A stretch of DNA of 64,000 nucleotides from Pseudomonas rubra. GTDB taxonomy: Bacteria > Pseudomonadota > Gammaproteobacteria > Pseudomonadales > Pseudomonadaceae. Position numbers and translations under genes: made by a program. Shown here piece after piece: positions 50,412 to 60,500 of this stretch. The notes beneath the pieces were generated by a model. It had not been told where the DNA came from. It saw nothing but the letters and a program-made list of their open reading frames with translations, and did not search any database. Where the stretch lies: NCBI RefSeq assembly GCF_028656935.1, contig NZ_JAMDGZ010000025.1, forward strand, positions 1 to 64,000. Reading direction: 5' to 3'. Position 1 is the stretch's first letter. The number at the start of each line of letters is the position of its first letter.

Positions 50412-52424
50412 TTATTCGGTCATTGGAACCTGGACATCGACAGGTTCGATTGTATCGTGGCGGACCATGGCGCCGAACTGCTGGATCATCTGCTGGATCA
50501 ACGGATCATCCTGGATCGAGGCTTCGGCCTGGCCCTGACGCTCGGCACGCTTGCGCGCCGCAGCCTGGGCTGGGGTCTCCTGCTCCGGACGAATCAGCTC
50601 GATGCTCAGTTTGAGCGTACGGCCCAGGTGCTGGTTCAATGCATCGTTCAGGCGCCGCTGTTGGGTGGCATTGAACAGGGCGCTGTGGGCCGGATCCAGG
50701 TGCAGCAGCCAATCATCGCCCTCGGCGCTGATCAGCGTGCAGTTGGCGGCGATACTGCCGGTCATCCCGGAAATCGGCAACTGCGGGAACAATTCCAGCC
50801 ATTTCAGCGCAAGGCCCGTGGCCGGTTGCGCAGCAGGCAACGGCTCGGCCGGCGGCGCATCGACCTCATGGGCATGTTCAATGGCCAGCTCATCCAGATA
50901 ACTGTAGCTGGCCGGGTCCATTTCCGGCTCGTAATAGTCTTCATCCAGCGGTGGTTCGTCGTCGCGGTCCATGCCGGCCGGGCTGTAGCCGATGCCATCG
51001 TCGGGCGCAGGCAGGTCCGGTGGCGCAACCTTCTGAATTGGCGCGGGCGTTGCGGCGAGTTCGGGCGGCGGTTCGACGGCATCCATCGCCGGCTCGACCT
51101 CTGCCTCGTCGGCGGCGGGATCGTTCCAGGGCAGATCGACCACCGGCTCGGGCGCCTGGGCCTCTGCGGGCTCGGGCTCAGGCTCTGCAACGGGCTCTGG
51201 CTCGGCAACCACTGGCGCTGGCACCGCAACCGCCACGACCGGCGCGGCCTCGGAGGCTGCTGCCACTGCGCTTGCAGAATCAGCTGTGGCCTGGCTGATC
51301 CCCACCGGCTTTAGCAGTGGTTTGGGCGCATCGTCGGTATCGGCGGGCCGGAACGCCAGCATGCGCAGCAGGACCATTTCAAAGCCGCCACGCGGATCCG
51401 GTGCCAAGGGCAGGTCACGTCGACCGATCAGGCCCATCTGGTAGTAGAACTGCACATCTTCGGCCGGCAATGCCTGGGCCAGGGCAAGGACCCGGTCACG
51501 ATCGCCCTGGCCGTTGTCGACGGCCTCCGGCAACGCCTGGGCAATGGCCACGCGGTGCAGCACGTTGAGCATCTCAGCCAGCACCCCGCTCCAGTCCGGC
51601 CCCTGCTCGGCAAGATGCCGAACGGCTTCGAGCAAGGCCCGTGCATCCCCCTCCAGCAGTGCCTGGAGCACACCGTAGACCTGGCCATGATCGAGCGTGC
51701 CGAGCATCGCCCGCACATCGGCAGCCAGCACCTTGCCTTCACCGAATGCAATGGCCTGGTCGGTCAGGCTCATGGCGTCGCGCATGGAACCGTCGGCCGC
51801 ACGGCCCAGCAGCCACAGGGCGTCGTCCTCGAACGGAACGTTTTCAGCGCCGAGCACATGACTCAAGTGCTCGACCACCCGCTCAGGGGTCATGTTTTTC
51901 AGGGAGAACTGCAGGCAACGCGAGAGGATGGTCGCTGGCAACTTCTGCGGATCAGTGGTGGCAAGGATGAACTTGACGTAGGGCGGCGGCTCTTCCAGGG
52001 TTTTGAGCAAGGCGTTGAACGAGTGGCTGGAGAGCATGTGCACTTCGTCGATCAGGTAGACCTTGAAGCGTCCACGGCTCGGTGCATATTGCACATTGTC
52101 GAGCAACTCGCGGGTGTCTTCGACCTTGGTGCGGCTGGCGGCGTCGATCTCGATCAGGTCGACGAAGCGCCCCTCGTCAATCTCCCGGCATACCGAGCAG
52201 GTACCGCACGGGGTCGAGGTGATGCCGGTTTCGCAGTTGAGGCACTTGGCGATGATCCGCGCAATGGTGGTCTTGCCCACCCCGCGGGTACCGGTAAACA
52301 GGTAGGCGTGGTGCAGGCGCTGGTTGTCCAGCGCGTTGATCAAGGCCTTGAGCACATGGGCCTGGCCGACCATTTCGCGGAACGAGCGCGGACGCCATTT
52401 ACGTGCAAGAACCTGATAACTCAT
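50412..52424 (-). CDS. dnaX: DnaX, DNA polymerase III tau/gamma subunit
   Basis: This 670-residue clamp-loader ATPase organises the replisome. Domains are: AAA+ with Walker [10 protein letters not shown] near residue 45, four zinc-binding cysteines ([19 protein letters not shown], in part), DEVHML and the SRC sensor, a collar domain (to about 370), a long Pro/Glu/Ala-rich linker (about 375-520) and the tau-specific C-terminal part that contacts polymerase and helicase. No A-rich slippery heptamer like that of E. coli was seen, so a separate gamma form is not indicated. In many bacteria the SRP RNA gene lies next to dnaX; here a 4.65-kb toxin-like gene separates the two. Confidence 0.95.
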   Translation of the reverse strand: MSYQVLARKWRPRSFREMVGQAHVLKALINALDNQRLHHAYLFTGTRGVGKTTIARIIAKCLNCETGITSTPCGTCSVCREIDEGRFVDLIEIDAASRTKVEDTRELLDNVQYAPSRGRFKVYLIDEVHMLSSHSFNALLKTLEEPPPYVKFILATTDPQKLPATILSRCLQFSLKNMTPERVVEHLSHVLGAENVPFEDDALWLLGRAADGSMRDAMSLTDQAIAFGEGKVLAADVRAMLGTLDHGQVYGVLQALLEGDARALLEAVRHLAEQGPDWSGVLAEMLNVLHRVAIAQALPEAVDNGQGDRDRVLALAQALPAEDVQFYYQMGLIGRRDLPLAPDPRGGFEMVLLRMLAFRPADTDDAPKPLLKPVGISQATADSASAVAAASEAAPVVAVAVPAPVVAEPEPVAEPEPEPAEAQAPEPVVDLPWNDPAADEAEVEPAMDAVEPPPELAATPAPIQKVAPPDLPAPDDGIGYSPAGMDRDDEPPLDEDYYEPEMDPASYSYLDELAIEHAHEVDAPPAEPLPAAQPATGLALKWLELFPQLPISGMTGSIAANCTLISAEGDDWLLHLDPAHSALFNATQQRRLNDALNQHLGRTLKLSIELIRPEQETPAQAAARKRAERQGQAEASIQDDPLIQQMIQQFGAMVRHDTIEPVDVQVPMTE

Positions 52425-52511
52425 CGAAAACCGTCGCGCCTGGCAAGCTGGAAAGGGCTAATGCTAGCGGAGCGGGGGCAAAATTGCACCCCGCCCTTGC
52501 CAGCCGCCCTC

Positions 52512-55500
52512 TCAGGCCGACCCGCGCGACGGTAGGCCAGGCAAGCCCAGGGCTTCACGGGTCAGGCGCCTGAGCAGTTGCCATTCGGCATCCGCCTGGC
52601 GCTGCTGCTGCACAAGCTCCAACTCCGCGCGTTGCGGCGCAGGCAAACCGGCCCAATTCGCACGCTCGAGGCTAAGCCTGGCCTGGAATCTGGCTTCCAG
52701 ATCATTGAGGTTATGCTGGCGGGTTTGCAGGATGTACATGATCCAGTAGTCCTGTTGCGCCAGGAACTCAACGAACTGCTCATCGGTGGCCGCCCGCACA
52801 TGTTCGATGGCGCGGGTCAACTGCGCGCTGTCCAGCACCAGGCCCTCGAGGCGGTCGACCAGACGCGTGCCCGGCAGGTCGAGGCGATCATGCAACTGAT
52901 GTCGATAGGCCAGGGTGACATCTTCACCCGCCTGGCGTAGCGCGGCACTGGCCTGCACCTGCTGGCGAACGAATGCATCCAGGCGCCGCTGCCTGAACCA
53001 GGCTCGGGAAAAGGTCAGCAATGCGGTTGGCGCGCCACTTTGAATACCCTCATGCAGGGCGCGCAACGCCAGCACGCGGTTTTCCAGGCTCACGAAACTG
53101 CGCAGCGGGCTTTGCCCTGACAACACCGGCTCAGCCGCTATGATCATCAACTCGCGACCCAGGCCATGATCGACCGCCGCTTGCAGCAGTGCCCTGACCC
53201 GGGCACGCAGCGCCTCGGTGTAATCCAGCGCCTGGTCCGTGGTGGACAACTGGTCGAGCAAGCGGAACAGCGCCTGGCTGCCAGGCTCCTGCTCGAGCAA
53301 GTGCCAATGCTCCCGAGCCCGGGGATGCAAAGCCACCGGGGCGATCCAGAACTGCTCGCTCAGAGAGCCCTGACGCCCTGAACCTGCCGGCACCGACTCC
53401 ATGGCCTGCAAACGCAAAAACTCCCGGAAAGTGCCCGCGGCCAAGGGATTGTTGTCGAGACTGATACTGCGCAGGAACGCGCCAGGCTCCTCCAAATAGG
53501 TCGCTGGCAGCGTAGTGATTTGATTGTCGCGCAGATCGATGCTGCGCAGTTGTGGCAAGTCGCGCATACCCGCCGGTACTTCGCGCAACGCCGTATAGCG
53601 CAACTGCACGCGGTGCAATTGCACCAGCAGACTGAAGTCCGGCGCTTGCGCCAGGGACGTCCCGGTCAGGTCCAGGGTTTCGAGCATGCTCATGCGCTGC
53701 AATTGCATCACCCCGGTTACATTCAAGCCGCCACCATTGTTGCGCAGGCGCAGGTTGCGCAACGCCACTAGCTGTTCAAGCCCCGGCGCCAGCTCAGTAA
53801 AGTGGTTGTTGGACAGGTCGAGCATACGCAAACGTGGCAACTTCTGGATAAAACCATCGATGCTCGTGGCCAGGTTCATATCCGACAAATCGAGTTCGAC
53901 GACATGACTGAGGTCCACCCCCGCCAGGCTGGGCAATTCACCAACATGCAAGCCTGACAGCGACAACGAATAACCCAGGTGCTGACCGAAGGCCGTATTG
54001 ATCGAGCGCCCCCGGCGTCGCCAGACATCCTCCAGACGTTCGGCGAATGCCTGTCGATAGGCACCCTGGCGCACGGTACCGGGCTGCGCCTGCCAGCGCG
54101 CCAACGACTCACGCAAGCGCAGCAACTGGCTTCTTCGCGTTGCCAGCAAGGTATGCAGCGCCCGAGGACGTGTCGCGTAAGGCTGGATAAAGGCACTGAT
54201 ATCCCGCTCGGTGAAGTCTGGGTACAGCTCCAGAATCAGCTCGCTGACATCACCACTACCTCCCAGCGGTATGCCGTTGCCACTCAGTGCATAACCCAAT
54301 CGTCCATCGTCGAATCGTTGCAATGGTGTCCACCATTTGCGCTCACCGATGGCCAGTACATTACGACTGGTCTGGCGCTGAGCAGCGGCCTGCAGCCCCA
54401 ACTGCCGACGCAGATTTTCCACCCCTTGCGGCGCGGTCATGCCACCCAGTTCCAGGGCAAGGTCCAAGAGGCTTTTGGGCCGGGCAGCCGGAGTACCCGC
54501 AGAGACGAACAGATCGCCACGCCGCAACAGCTGGGTGGCACCATCAGCCGTGCCGTCGAGCGTCAGCTTCAATGCCCATGGCCAGCGCGGGTCCAGCGCA
54601 AGAAAGTGCAGCAACAAGCGATGGTTATCCTCATTGGCCAGGCGCGGCCAGAAGAAGCCTTCCAATGCCCGGCCCAGGCGCTGATCACGCAACCCGGTGC
54701 GCGCCAGCTCGCCCAGGCGCAGCGGCAGACGCCGGTCACTGTTCAGGCGCTTGAACTCGGGTGCATCCAGCGATGCCTCCAGTGCCGCCGCCCGCGGCGC
54801 CGACAGCCCGGGAAAGAAGCTGCGCAGCACGCCGGGAGCAGTGCTGGCCTCACCTTCCAGGCAACGGTCGAAGAACAGCTGCCAGTGACTGCCCAACCAG
54901 TCGCTCATGCTGAAACCCAATTGCTGCGCTGTCCGTCCGGCAGCATCGACAGTGGGCATCAGCAGCGTTCGCTCACGCTCATCCAGCACCGCCAACAGGC
55001 TCGCCAGCAGGCCGTCACGCTCGACATTAGCCTTGAGCAACTGCACGCGCTGCGACGTTTGCTCGGCCAAGTGTTCGACCAGCTCGAACGTGCGCGCCGC
55101 ACGCCCCTCATGCATCGCTTGCATCAAGCCCCTGACCAGTTCGACATCCACGGCCTCGGCCGTAGTCGCAAGGTCGGCGTTGAAGTGCTGCAGGCGGCGA
55201 TACCAGCGCAAGCGTGCACAGGCATCAAGCAGGTCGCCATCGAAGGGGCGACGCCGTTCGAACAGTTGCCGTAAATGTGCATCATCGCGTCCGGCAATGG
55301 CCATGAGCGCTTCGATCTCCTGATCACTCAAGCCCTCGGCCACCGGCCCTGCGCGACGAAACAAGGTGGCCCCGCCAGGCCACTGCCGCGGGCGTTCGCA
55401 GGCCGCCCACCAGCCACCCTGGCCGTTGTCCAGCATCGGCGGCGCCCAGGCCTTGTCGCGCGAGGGATGACGCAGGCGCAAACCGCCGGTTTGTTCATCC

Positions 55501-57161
55501 TTGTACAGGTTGTAGTAACGACCCTGTACATTGATGAACTGCTCGCCTTCCAGCCGGTAGATGCCACGACTGTCCGCCGCGCCCAGCTCTTGCGCATGCA
55601 GGTTGCAAGCATAGGGCTGCAGGTCAGGCTGGCAGAGATAGGCGCGGTCACCGACCTGGACCTGCAACAAGCGTTGGAACAATGCCGAACGCCGAACCAG
55701 CGCCGCAGCCGAACTGACCACCAGCGCACCTGCCGCCAGCCCGGCCAGCTCCGCCGCCACCTGGGACAAGCAGTGAGCGGCCTCGTAGTGGTCGCCTTCG
55801 GCCCAGTCTTCGACGCCGGTAAACACCTGGCTCATCAACTGGGCCACTGTCACCCCGAACAGCACCTCGCCCAAGCCAGGCATAAACAAGGCGCCGACAC
55901 TGAGGATATCCAGGCCGATTTCCACTGCCTGCTCCAGGGCAGCCCGACGTTGCGCCCTGTCCTGCTCTGCGGTCGGGACTGCACAGAAACGCCCATCGTC
56001 CTGCAACTGTGCCAGACGCTGGGCAAAGACGTCATTGAAGTAGTCCTGCGTACGCAAGCTCGAATCCAGTGACAGGTCAGGTGCAAACCGCAGCTGCATG
56101 CCATCGTCTTCAATGATGAACCGCGCGCCTTGCAGGTGCCGCAACAACCCAGGCTGGTCGCGTTTACGTGCGAAGTTGAGGAAGAACCGCCGGTACTCAT
56201 GATCCGCCAGCTTGTGCAGCAGATCTTTGGCAAACGCTTGCCAGCTGTCGTACTCCTTCAAGGGCGACTGCGGGTCATTGGGGATATGCACCAGCAACCG
56301 GGTCCAGGGCGACTGCGCGGCGGCCAGCGGCCCGAGCGGGGTGAAGGCGAACTCAAACACGCCGATCCCCGGCAGCTTGATACCCTCCAGCGCCAGGCAG
56401 CGTAACCGCAAGGGCAACGCCTGGAAGGTGATGCCTGGCTTGCCAGCACACACCTCCATCATGCAGGTATGCATGGCATCGCTGATGCGTTTGTTCATCA
56501 ACGCCAGATGCGCATCGACTTGCAAACCGTAACGGTCGCAATCGGTGAACAACTTGCGTGTGACCGACGCCACCTCTGCCTCGCCCCCAGGCTTGAACAG
56601 CGCATCGATATGCTTCTGATACTGCCCGCCCAAATCCAACTGCCGGCAGAACAACACGAACTCCGCCGCGCTCACGGCCTCGAGCGGCCAGCCTTGGCGC
56701 AACAAGCGTGCCTTTTGCGACAACTCGCTGTCCTGGGCGCCATCCGCCTCGCTGAAATTATGCAAGGCGGCCTGCAACAGGCTTTGCGAGCTGAAGGTTC
56801 GCTTGAATACCGGCTGGCGCACGGCAAAGCTGAAGCTCTTGAGACTCAGGTGGGACTGCGACCAGACATCCGCCTGCGCATCCAGCCTGGCACCGAAATG
56901 CGCCGCCAGCGCCTTGTTGAAACGGGGCTCGACGAACACCTGCAGGGGCTCAAGCCGCTCAAGAAACGCCCGGCGCCGGGCATGGCTTTGCAAGCTATTG
57001 AAGAGGCTGTCGGACAGCTGTTTCAACAATGCCGTGTCCGCGCCGTGCAAGGCGACCCGCAGTCGCTCACGAATGAATGCCAGGTTGTGATTGGCAGCGG
57101 AGAAATCCGTCGTGGTGTCGTCCGCTGTAGCGGCATCCTGAACGGTGGGGGACTCTGTCAT
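52512..57161 (-). CDS. Large LRR toxin-like protein with a NEL-type domain lacking the catalytic Cys
   Basis: This 1549-residue protein has an N-terminal dermonecrotic-toxin-like (DUF6543-type) region, with hydrophobic helices at about 424-490 containing VGALFMPGLGEVLFGV. Leucine-rich repeats run from about 1085 to 1243 (LRMLDLSNNHFTELAPGLEQL, in part). A C-terminal NEL (IpaH/SspH-like E3 ubiquitin ligase) domain covers about 1250-1540. Where the 1412-residue neighbour has Cys-Gly-Asp, this protein has Ser-Gly-Gln (S1348, Q1350) within an ungapped alignment, so ubiquitin transfer by the known mechanism is not expected. AGGAG lies 7 bases before the ATG. There is no classical signal peptide and no secretion system nearby. 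It may be a host-directed effector; target and delivery are unknown. Confidence 0.82.
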   Translation of the reverse strand: MTESPTVQDAATADDTTTDFSAANHNLAFIRERLRVALHGADTALLKQLSDSLFNSLQSHARRRAFLERLEPLQVFVEPRFNKALAAHFGARLDAQADVWSQSHLSLKSFSFAVRQPVFKRTFSSQSLLQAALHNFSEADGAQDSELSQKARLLRQGWPLEAVSAAEFVLFCRQLDLGGQYQKHIDALFKPGGEAEVASVTRKLFTDCDRYGLQVDAHLALMNKRISDAMHTCMMEVCAGKPGITFQALPLRLRCLALEGIKLPGIGVFEFAFTPLGPLAAAQSPWTRLLVHIPNDPQSPLKEYDSWQAFAKDLLHKLADHEYRRFFLNFARKRDQPGLLRHLQGARFIIEDDGMQLRFAPDLSLDSSLRTQDYFNDVFAQRLAQLQDDGRFCAVPTAEQDRAQRRAALEQAVEIGLDILSVGALFMPGLGEVLFGVTVAQLMSQVFTGVEDWAEGDHYEAAHCLSQVAAELAGLAAGALVVSSAAALVRRSALFQRLLQVQVGDRAYLCQPDLQPYACNLHAQELGAADSRGIYRLEGEQFINVQGRYYNLYKDEQTGGLRLRHPSRDKAWAPPMLDNGQGGWWAACERPRQWPGGATLFRRAGPVAEGLSDQEIEALMAIAGRDDAHLRQLFERRRPFDGDLLDACARLRWYRRLQHFNADLATTAEAVDVELVRGLMQAMHEGRAARTFELVEHLAEQTSQRVQLLKANVERDGLLASLLAVLDERERTLLMPTVDAAGRTAQQLGFSMSDWLGSHWQLFFDRCLEGEASTAPGVLRSFFPGLSAPRAAALEASLDAPEFKRLNSDRRLPLRLGELARTGLRDQRLGRALEGFFWPRLANEDNHRLLLHFLALDPRWPWALKLTLDGTADGATQLLRRGDLFVSAGTPAARPKSLLDLALELGGMTAPQGVENLRRQLGLQAAAQRQTSRNVLAIGERKWWTPLQRFDDGRLGYALSGNGIPLGGSGDVSELILELYPDFTERDISAFIQPYATRPRALHTLLATRRSQLLRLRESLARWQAQPGTVRQGAYRQAFAERLEDVWRRRGRSINTAFGQHLGYSLSLSGLHVGELPSLAGVDLSHVVELDLSDMNLATSIDGFIQKLPRLRMLDLSNNHFTELAPGLEQLVALRNLRLRNNGGGLNVTGVMQLQRMSMLETLDLTGTSLAQAPDFSLLVQLHRVQLRYTALREVPAGMRDLPQLRSIDLRDNQITTLPATYLEEPGAFLRSISLDNNPLAAGTFREFLRLQAMESVPAGSGRQGSLSEQFWIAPVALHPRAREHWHLLEQEPGSQALFRLLDQLSTTDQALDYTEALRARVRALLQAAVDHGLGRELMIIAAEPVLSGQSPLRSFVSLENRVLALRALHEGIQSGAPTALLTFSRAWFRQRRLDAFVRQQVQASAALRQAGEDVTLAYRHQLHDRLDLPGTRLVDRLEGLVLDSAQLTRAIEHVRAATDEQFVEFLAQQDYWIMYILQTRQHNLNDLEARFQARLSLERANWAGLPAPQRAELELVQQQRQADAEWQLLRRLTREALGLPGLPSRGSA

Positions 57162-57398
57162 GGGGCTACTCCTGAACGAGAAAGGCTCAGGAGCTTAGGA
57201 TGACGACGGGCACTGACTGCGCTACAAGAGTACTACCGCTTCAGGTCACACCGCCCTGAAGCGCGAGCAGGCCCACAATCCGTGGATTTGGACAAAGCGG
57301 CATGCACAGGGAAGCCATACAGGTATCGTTTACCTGAACGCTTGCGTACTTCAAGAATTTTTTGACAATGCCTTGAGGACTCAAGGACTTGGAGATGG

Positions 57399-57510
57399 GT
57401 GGCAACCCCACCAGCCACACCCCGGCACTCGATGTTCCCGCTGTGGCTGCTTCCTTCCGGATCTGACCAGGTTGACGGGTAATCAATGCGGGGGGACCGA
57501 TGGGGCCACC
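57399..57510 (-). ncRNA. ffs: 4.5S signal recognition particle RNA
   Basis: On the minus strand the SRP core is unmistakable: GGTCAGATCCGGAAGGAAGCAGCC, given here as the segment around 57448-57471, including the conserved GGAAGGAAGCAGCC loop bound by Ffh. The 5' part (GGTGGCCCCAT) pairs with the 3' part (GTGGGGTTGCCACC), closing the long hairpin, which sets the ends given; mature ends may be a few bases inside. It acts with Ffh in targeting inner-membrane proteins. It is flanked on both sides by the two toxin-like genes. Confidence 0.94.
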
Positions 57511-57542
57511 ATAACGCAGCTCATCTGGTGATGAGCCGCGCC

Positions 57543-57570
57543 ATTGTACCGGCATCAAGCCAAGTTACAA
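57543..57570 (-). promoter_or_regulatory. Sigma70-like promoter of ffs
   Basis: On the minus strand this reads TTGTAA (57565-57570), 16 bases, TACAAT (57543-57548). It would start transcription about 25 bases upstream of the mature 5' end, fitting a processed precursor. Confidence 0.6.
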
Positions 57571-57598
57571 CCACTAATTCACAAAAAATCATCACGAC

Positions 57599-60500
57599 TC
57601 AATGACTTGGCAAAGTGTCGAGACTGCTGCGCTCATCCGCAGTCAGCTCCCGAACCAGGTCGGTGATGGCCTGTTCCCGCGCCCGGCTGATCTTCGTTAC
57701 CTCGTTGTAGTACTGGACGTCTTCCTGCTCTGCCACCTCAAGTTGTCGATGGAACGGTTGCTCCAGGCTTGAGAAACGTGCGTCATACTTGCAGCGCAGG
57801 AACCGGCGCCAGAAGTCACGCGAGACGATGAAGTCCGACAGACGTTCGGTCTTCTCATCCGCCAGCACCTGCACACGAGCCTGGTTGATCAGTTCGGTGG
57901 TCACCCCTGCCCAGTCGGCGTACAGCATCGAGCGTGGCTGCCCCGGCAGTTCCAGGGCCCGCGCCAGTGCCAGGCGATACGCCAGGCGCACCTCAACCTG
58001 ATCCCGTGCCCGGTCCGGCAGTAGCGGCCTGCCTGCCAGTTCCTGATCGGCAAAGGCATCGAGACGCTCAAGACGGAACAAACCCTGCGCCAGCTTGAGC
58101 AGTGGCACACCGTCGCGGTTATCGAGGGCATCGACACTCGCCTTCTGCACCAGCACCCTGACCTCCAGGGCACTGAAATGCAGGATCACACTGTCACCGC
58201 AGGTCACATCGCTGGCTGCCAGGTCGAACAGTTCACTACGCAGCTCGGCACTGGCCCAAGCCTCATCGAACACGTCCCAGACCCGCCGCTGCAGGTCGCT
58301 TGAAGTCAACCTGAAGTCAGCCGTTGCACCCAGCCGGGCAAGCAAATCAAAGAAGCCCAGGGCACCGTTTTCTTGCTCCAGCAATGCCCACTGCTGCTCG
58401 CGCTGGACCCGGACATCGGCCGGTAACGGATCCAGCCAGTATCGGGCAGCCCGGCGCAGGGCTTGCTCGCGAATCGTCAAGCCGCCCAGATTGGCGCCGG
58501 TGCGCAGACTGAAGTTTGCCAGCAGCAGCCGACTGTCGGCATTGAGCGGGTTATCTGCCAGCAGCACCCGGTGAGCAAAACCGGCTTGAATGCCAAAAAC
58601 CTCCGCCGGCAGTTGGGCAATCCGGTTGTTACGCAGATCGGCCACCTCTAGCACAGCACGGGTGGCCAGCCCAGAGGGACAACGGTCCAGCTGACAGTTC
58701 TGCAAGTGCAGCTGACGCAACAGCGGCATGGGTTCCAGCGACGGCGCCACCGCCAGTGGATTGTCGGCAAGCTTGAGTACCTCCAGCCCCGTCAGGGTCG
58801 CCAGTTCCTCAAGCTGCCCCTCGGCAAGGCTCAGGCGGTTATGCGACAGGTTCAGGTACTTCAATTGCGTCCGTGCGCCGAGCCCCGCCGGCAGTACCTG
58901 CAGCTCGTTGTGATCGAGGGACAGGTGCTGAAGGTCGGGAAACTGCTCAAGGAAGTCCTCGGGCACTTCAGATAAGGCGACGTCGGTCAAGACCAGCTCA
59001 ACCACCGACTCGAACGGGCAGTCCTCCAGCAGCGGCAACGCGCCAATACGTGAGCCCCGCAAGTCCAGCTTGAAGCCGTAAGGCCTGCCCTGGTTGTCGT
59101 AGGCGCGTTCTGTCTGGCGGCCCCAGGCCCGACGCATGCGCCAGGCCGCACCCTTGCGTGCGCTTTGCAGCGCCTCCTCTGCTGCCATTTCCCATCTGCG
59201 CAACCTGTCGTCCAATTGTTTGAACTCAAGCTTGCGTCTGGCCAGGTAATCCCCCAGGGTCACTCCCCTTGTGTGCAGTTGCGCTATCAATGTATTGATT
59301 TCTCCATCCTGCATGCTCGGATAGAGCGCCCGCACCTGACCGGAACGCGAAGGATGAATCGCGGCCAGGCGCCCTCGCCCGCTCAGTGGATAGCCGAAGC
59401 CACCTGTCACCAGGCGTTGCGGCGCGCGCCACCAGAGCGCGCTCGCCTGGATACCCAGCACGCGGGCACATTGCCCGCGCTGTGCGACTGCCTTGGCAGC
59501 CAGCGCCTGGGCCAATCCAGTAGGGCTACCAAGACTGCCCTGCAACGCGGCAGGGATCTGCCGATAAAGCCGTACAAACAGATCATCACCCCGACCAATC
59601 CCCTGCACCAGGGACGCTGGCGTAACGCTCAGCGCTGCATCGCCTGGCCAGCCTTCCAGTTGCTCAACGAAGTGAATCGCCAGACGCGCCGTATCAGCCT
59701 CCGCCATCGGCGCTTGATAGAAGCCGAGCAAGGCCCGGCTCAGGCGCAACTCGCGCAACATCCGCAGCGCTCTTTCAGCAAGGGTCGCCGGTAACTTCCC
59801 AAAGCGCGTGACAGTCTGGCGCTCGACATCGCTGGCCGAATCAGCCAACTGCCGGGCAGCCCGTGCCGATAGCCCCGGAAAGTCACGACGCAGCAAAGCG
59901 GCCGCCGGACCAGGACTGTCGACCTCCAAAGGCCTCGCGCCAGCCATTCGCTCCAGTGCATCAACCAGCACCGCAGACACCGACTCATGCTCCAGCGACA
60001 GTTGACGAAGCGCCATGAGGTCATAGCCGGACGCCGCCAATGCCTGGCGGACCAGGTCGTCAGACAGCGCCTGGGGGGTTACCCCCAAGCGCCGGGCAAT
60101 CTGCACCGAATCCGACCATTGCCAGGGTGATTCGCCGCTGCTCAGCCAACCACCATCGCCGTTGTGCGCAAGAGCCGGAGCAAAACCCTGGGACGGATCG
60201 ACGGGCTGTAGATGCCAGCCGTCAGCCGTGTTACTCACCGCGTAGTGATGCCCTTGCAGGTGTAGAAAATGACGTTCCTGATCCTTGAACAGGCCAGGAT
60301 GCTCCTGGGCATTGCCAAGGCCGCTCAAGGGTGGTTGGCGATAGGCTTCCAGCCCCGGGTGCCACAACCGGCTCTGGCCATCTTCCAGGCGAACCGCATG
60401 CAAGGCCTGGGTGAACCCCGAGACGCGCAACAGTCCTTGCAGGGCCAGGCCGACCCCGGCCATTGCCGCGACACCGGCCACTTGTTCCAACGCACGTTCC

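Noticed and set aside
50412..52424. Possible programmed frameshift making a gamma form of DnaX
   Set aside because: No A-rich slippery heptamer followed by a stem was seen in the expected region.
57378..57393. CCTTGAG/CTCAAGG palindrome as terminator for ffs
   Set aside because: The stem has almost no loop and no T-run follows on the minus strand, so it is not called a terminator.
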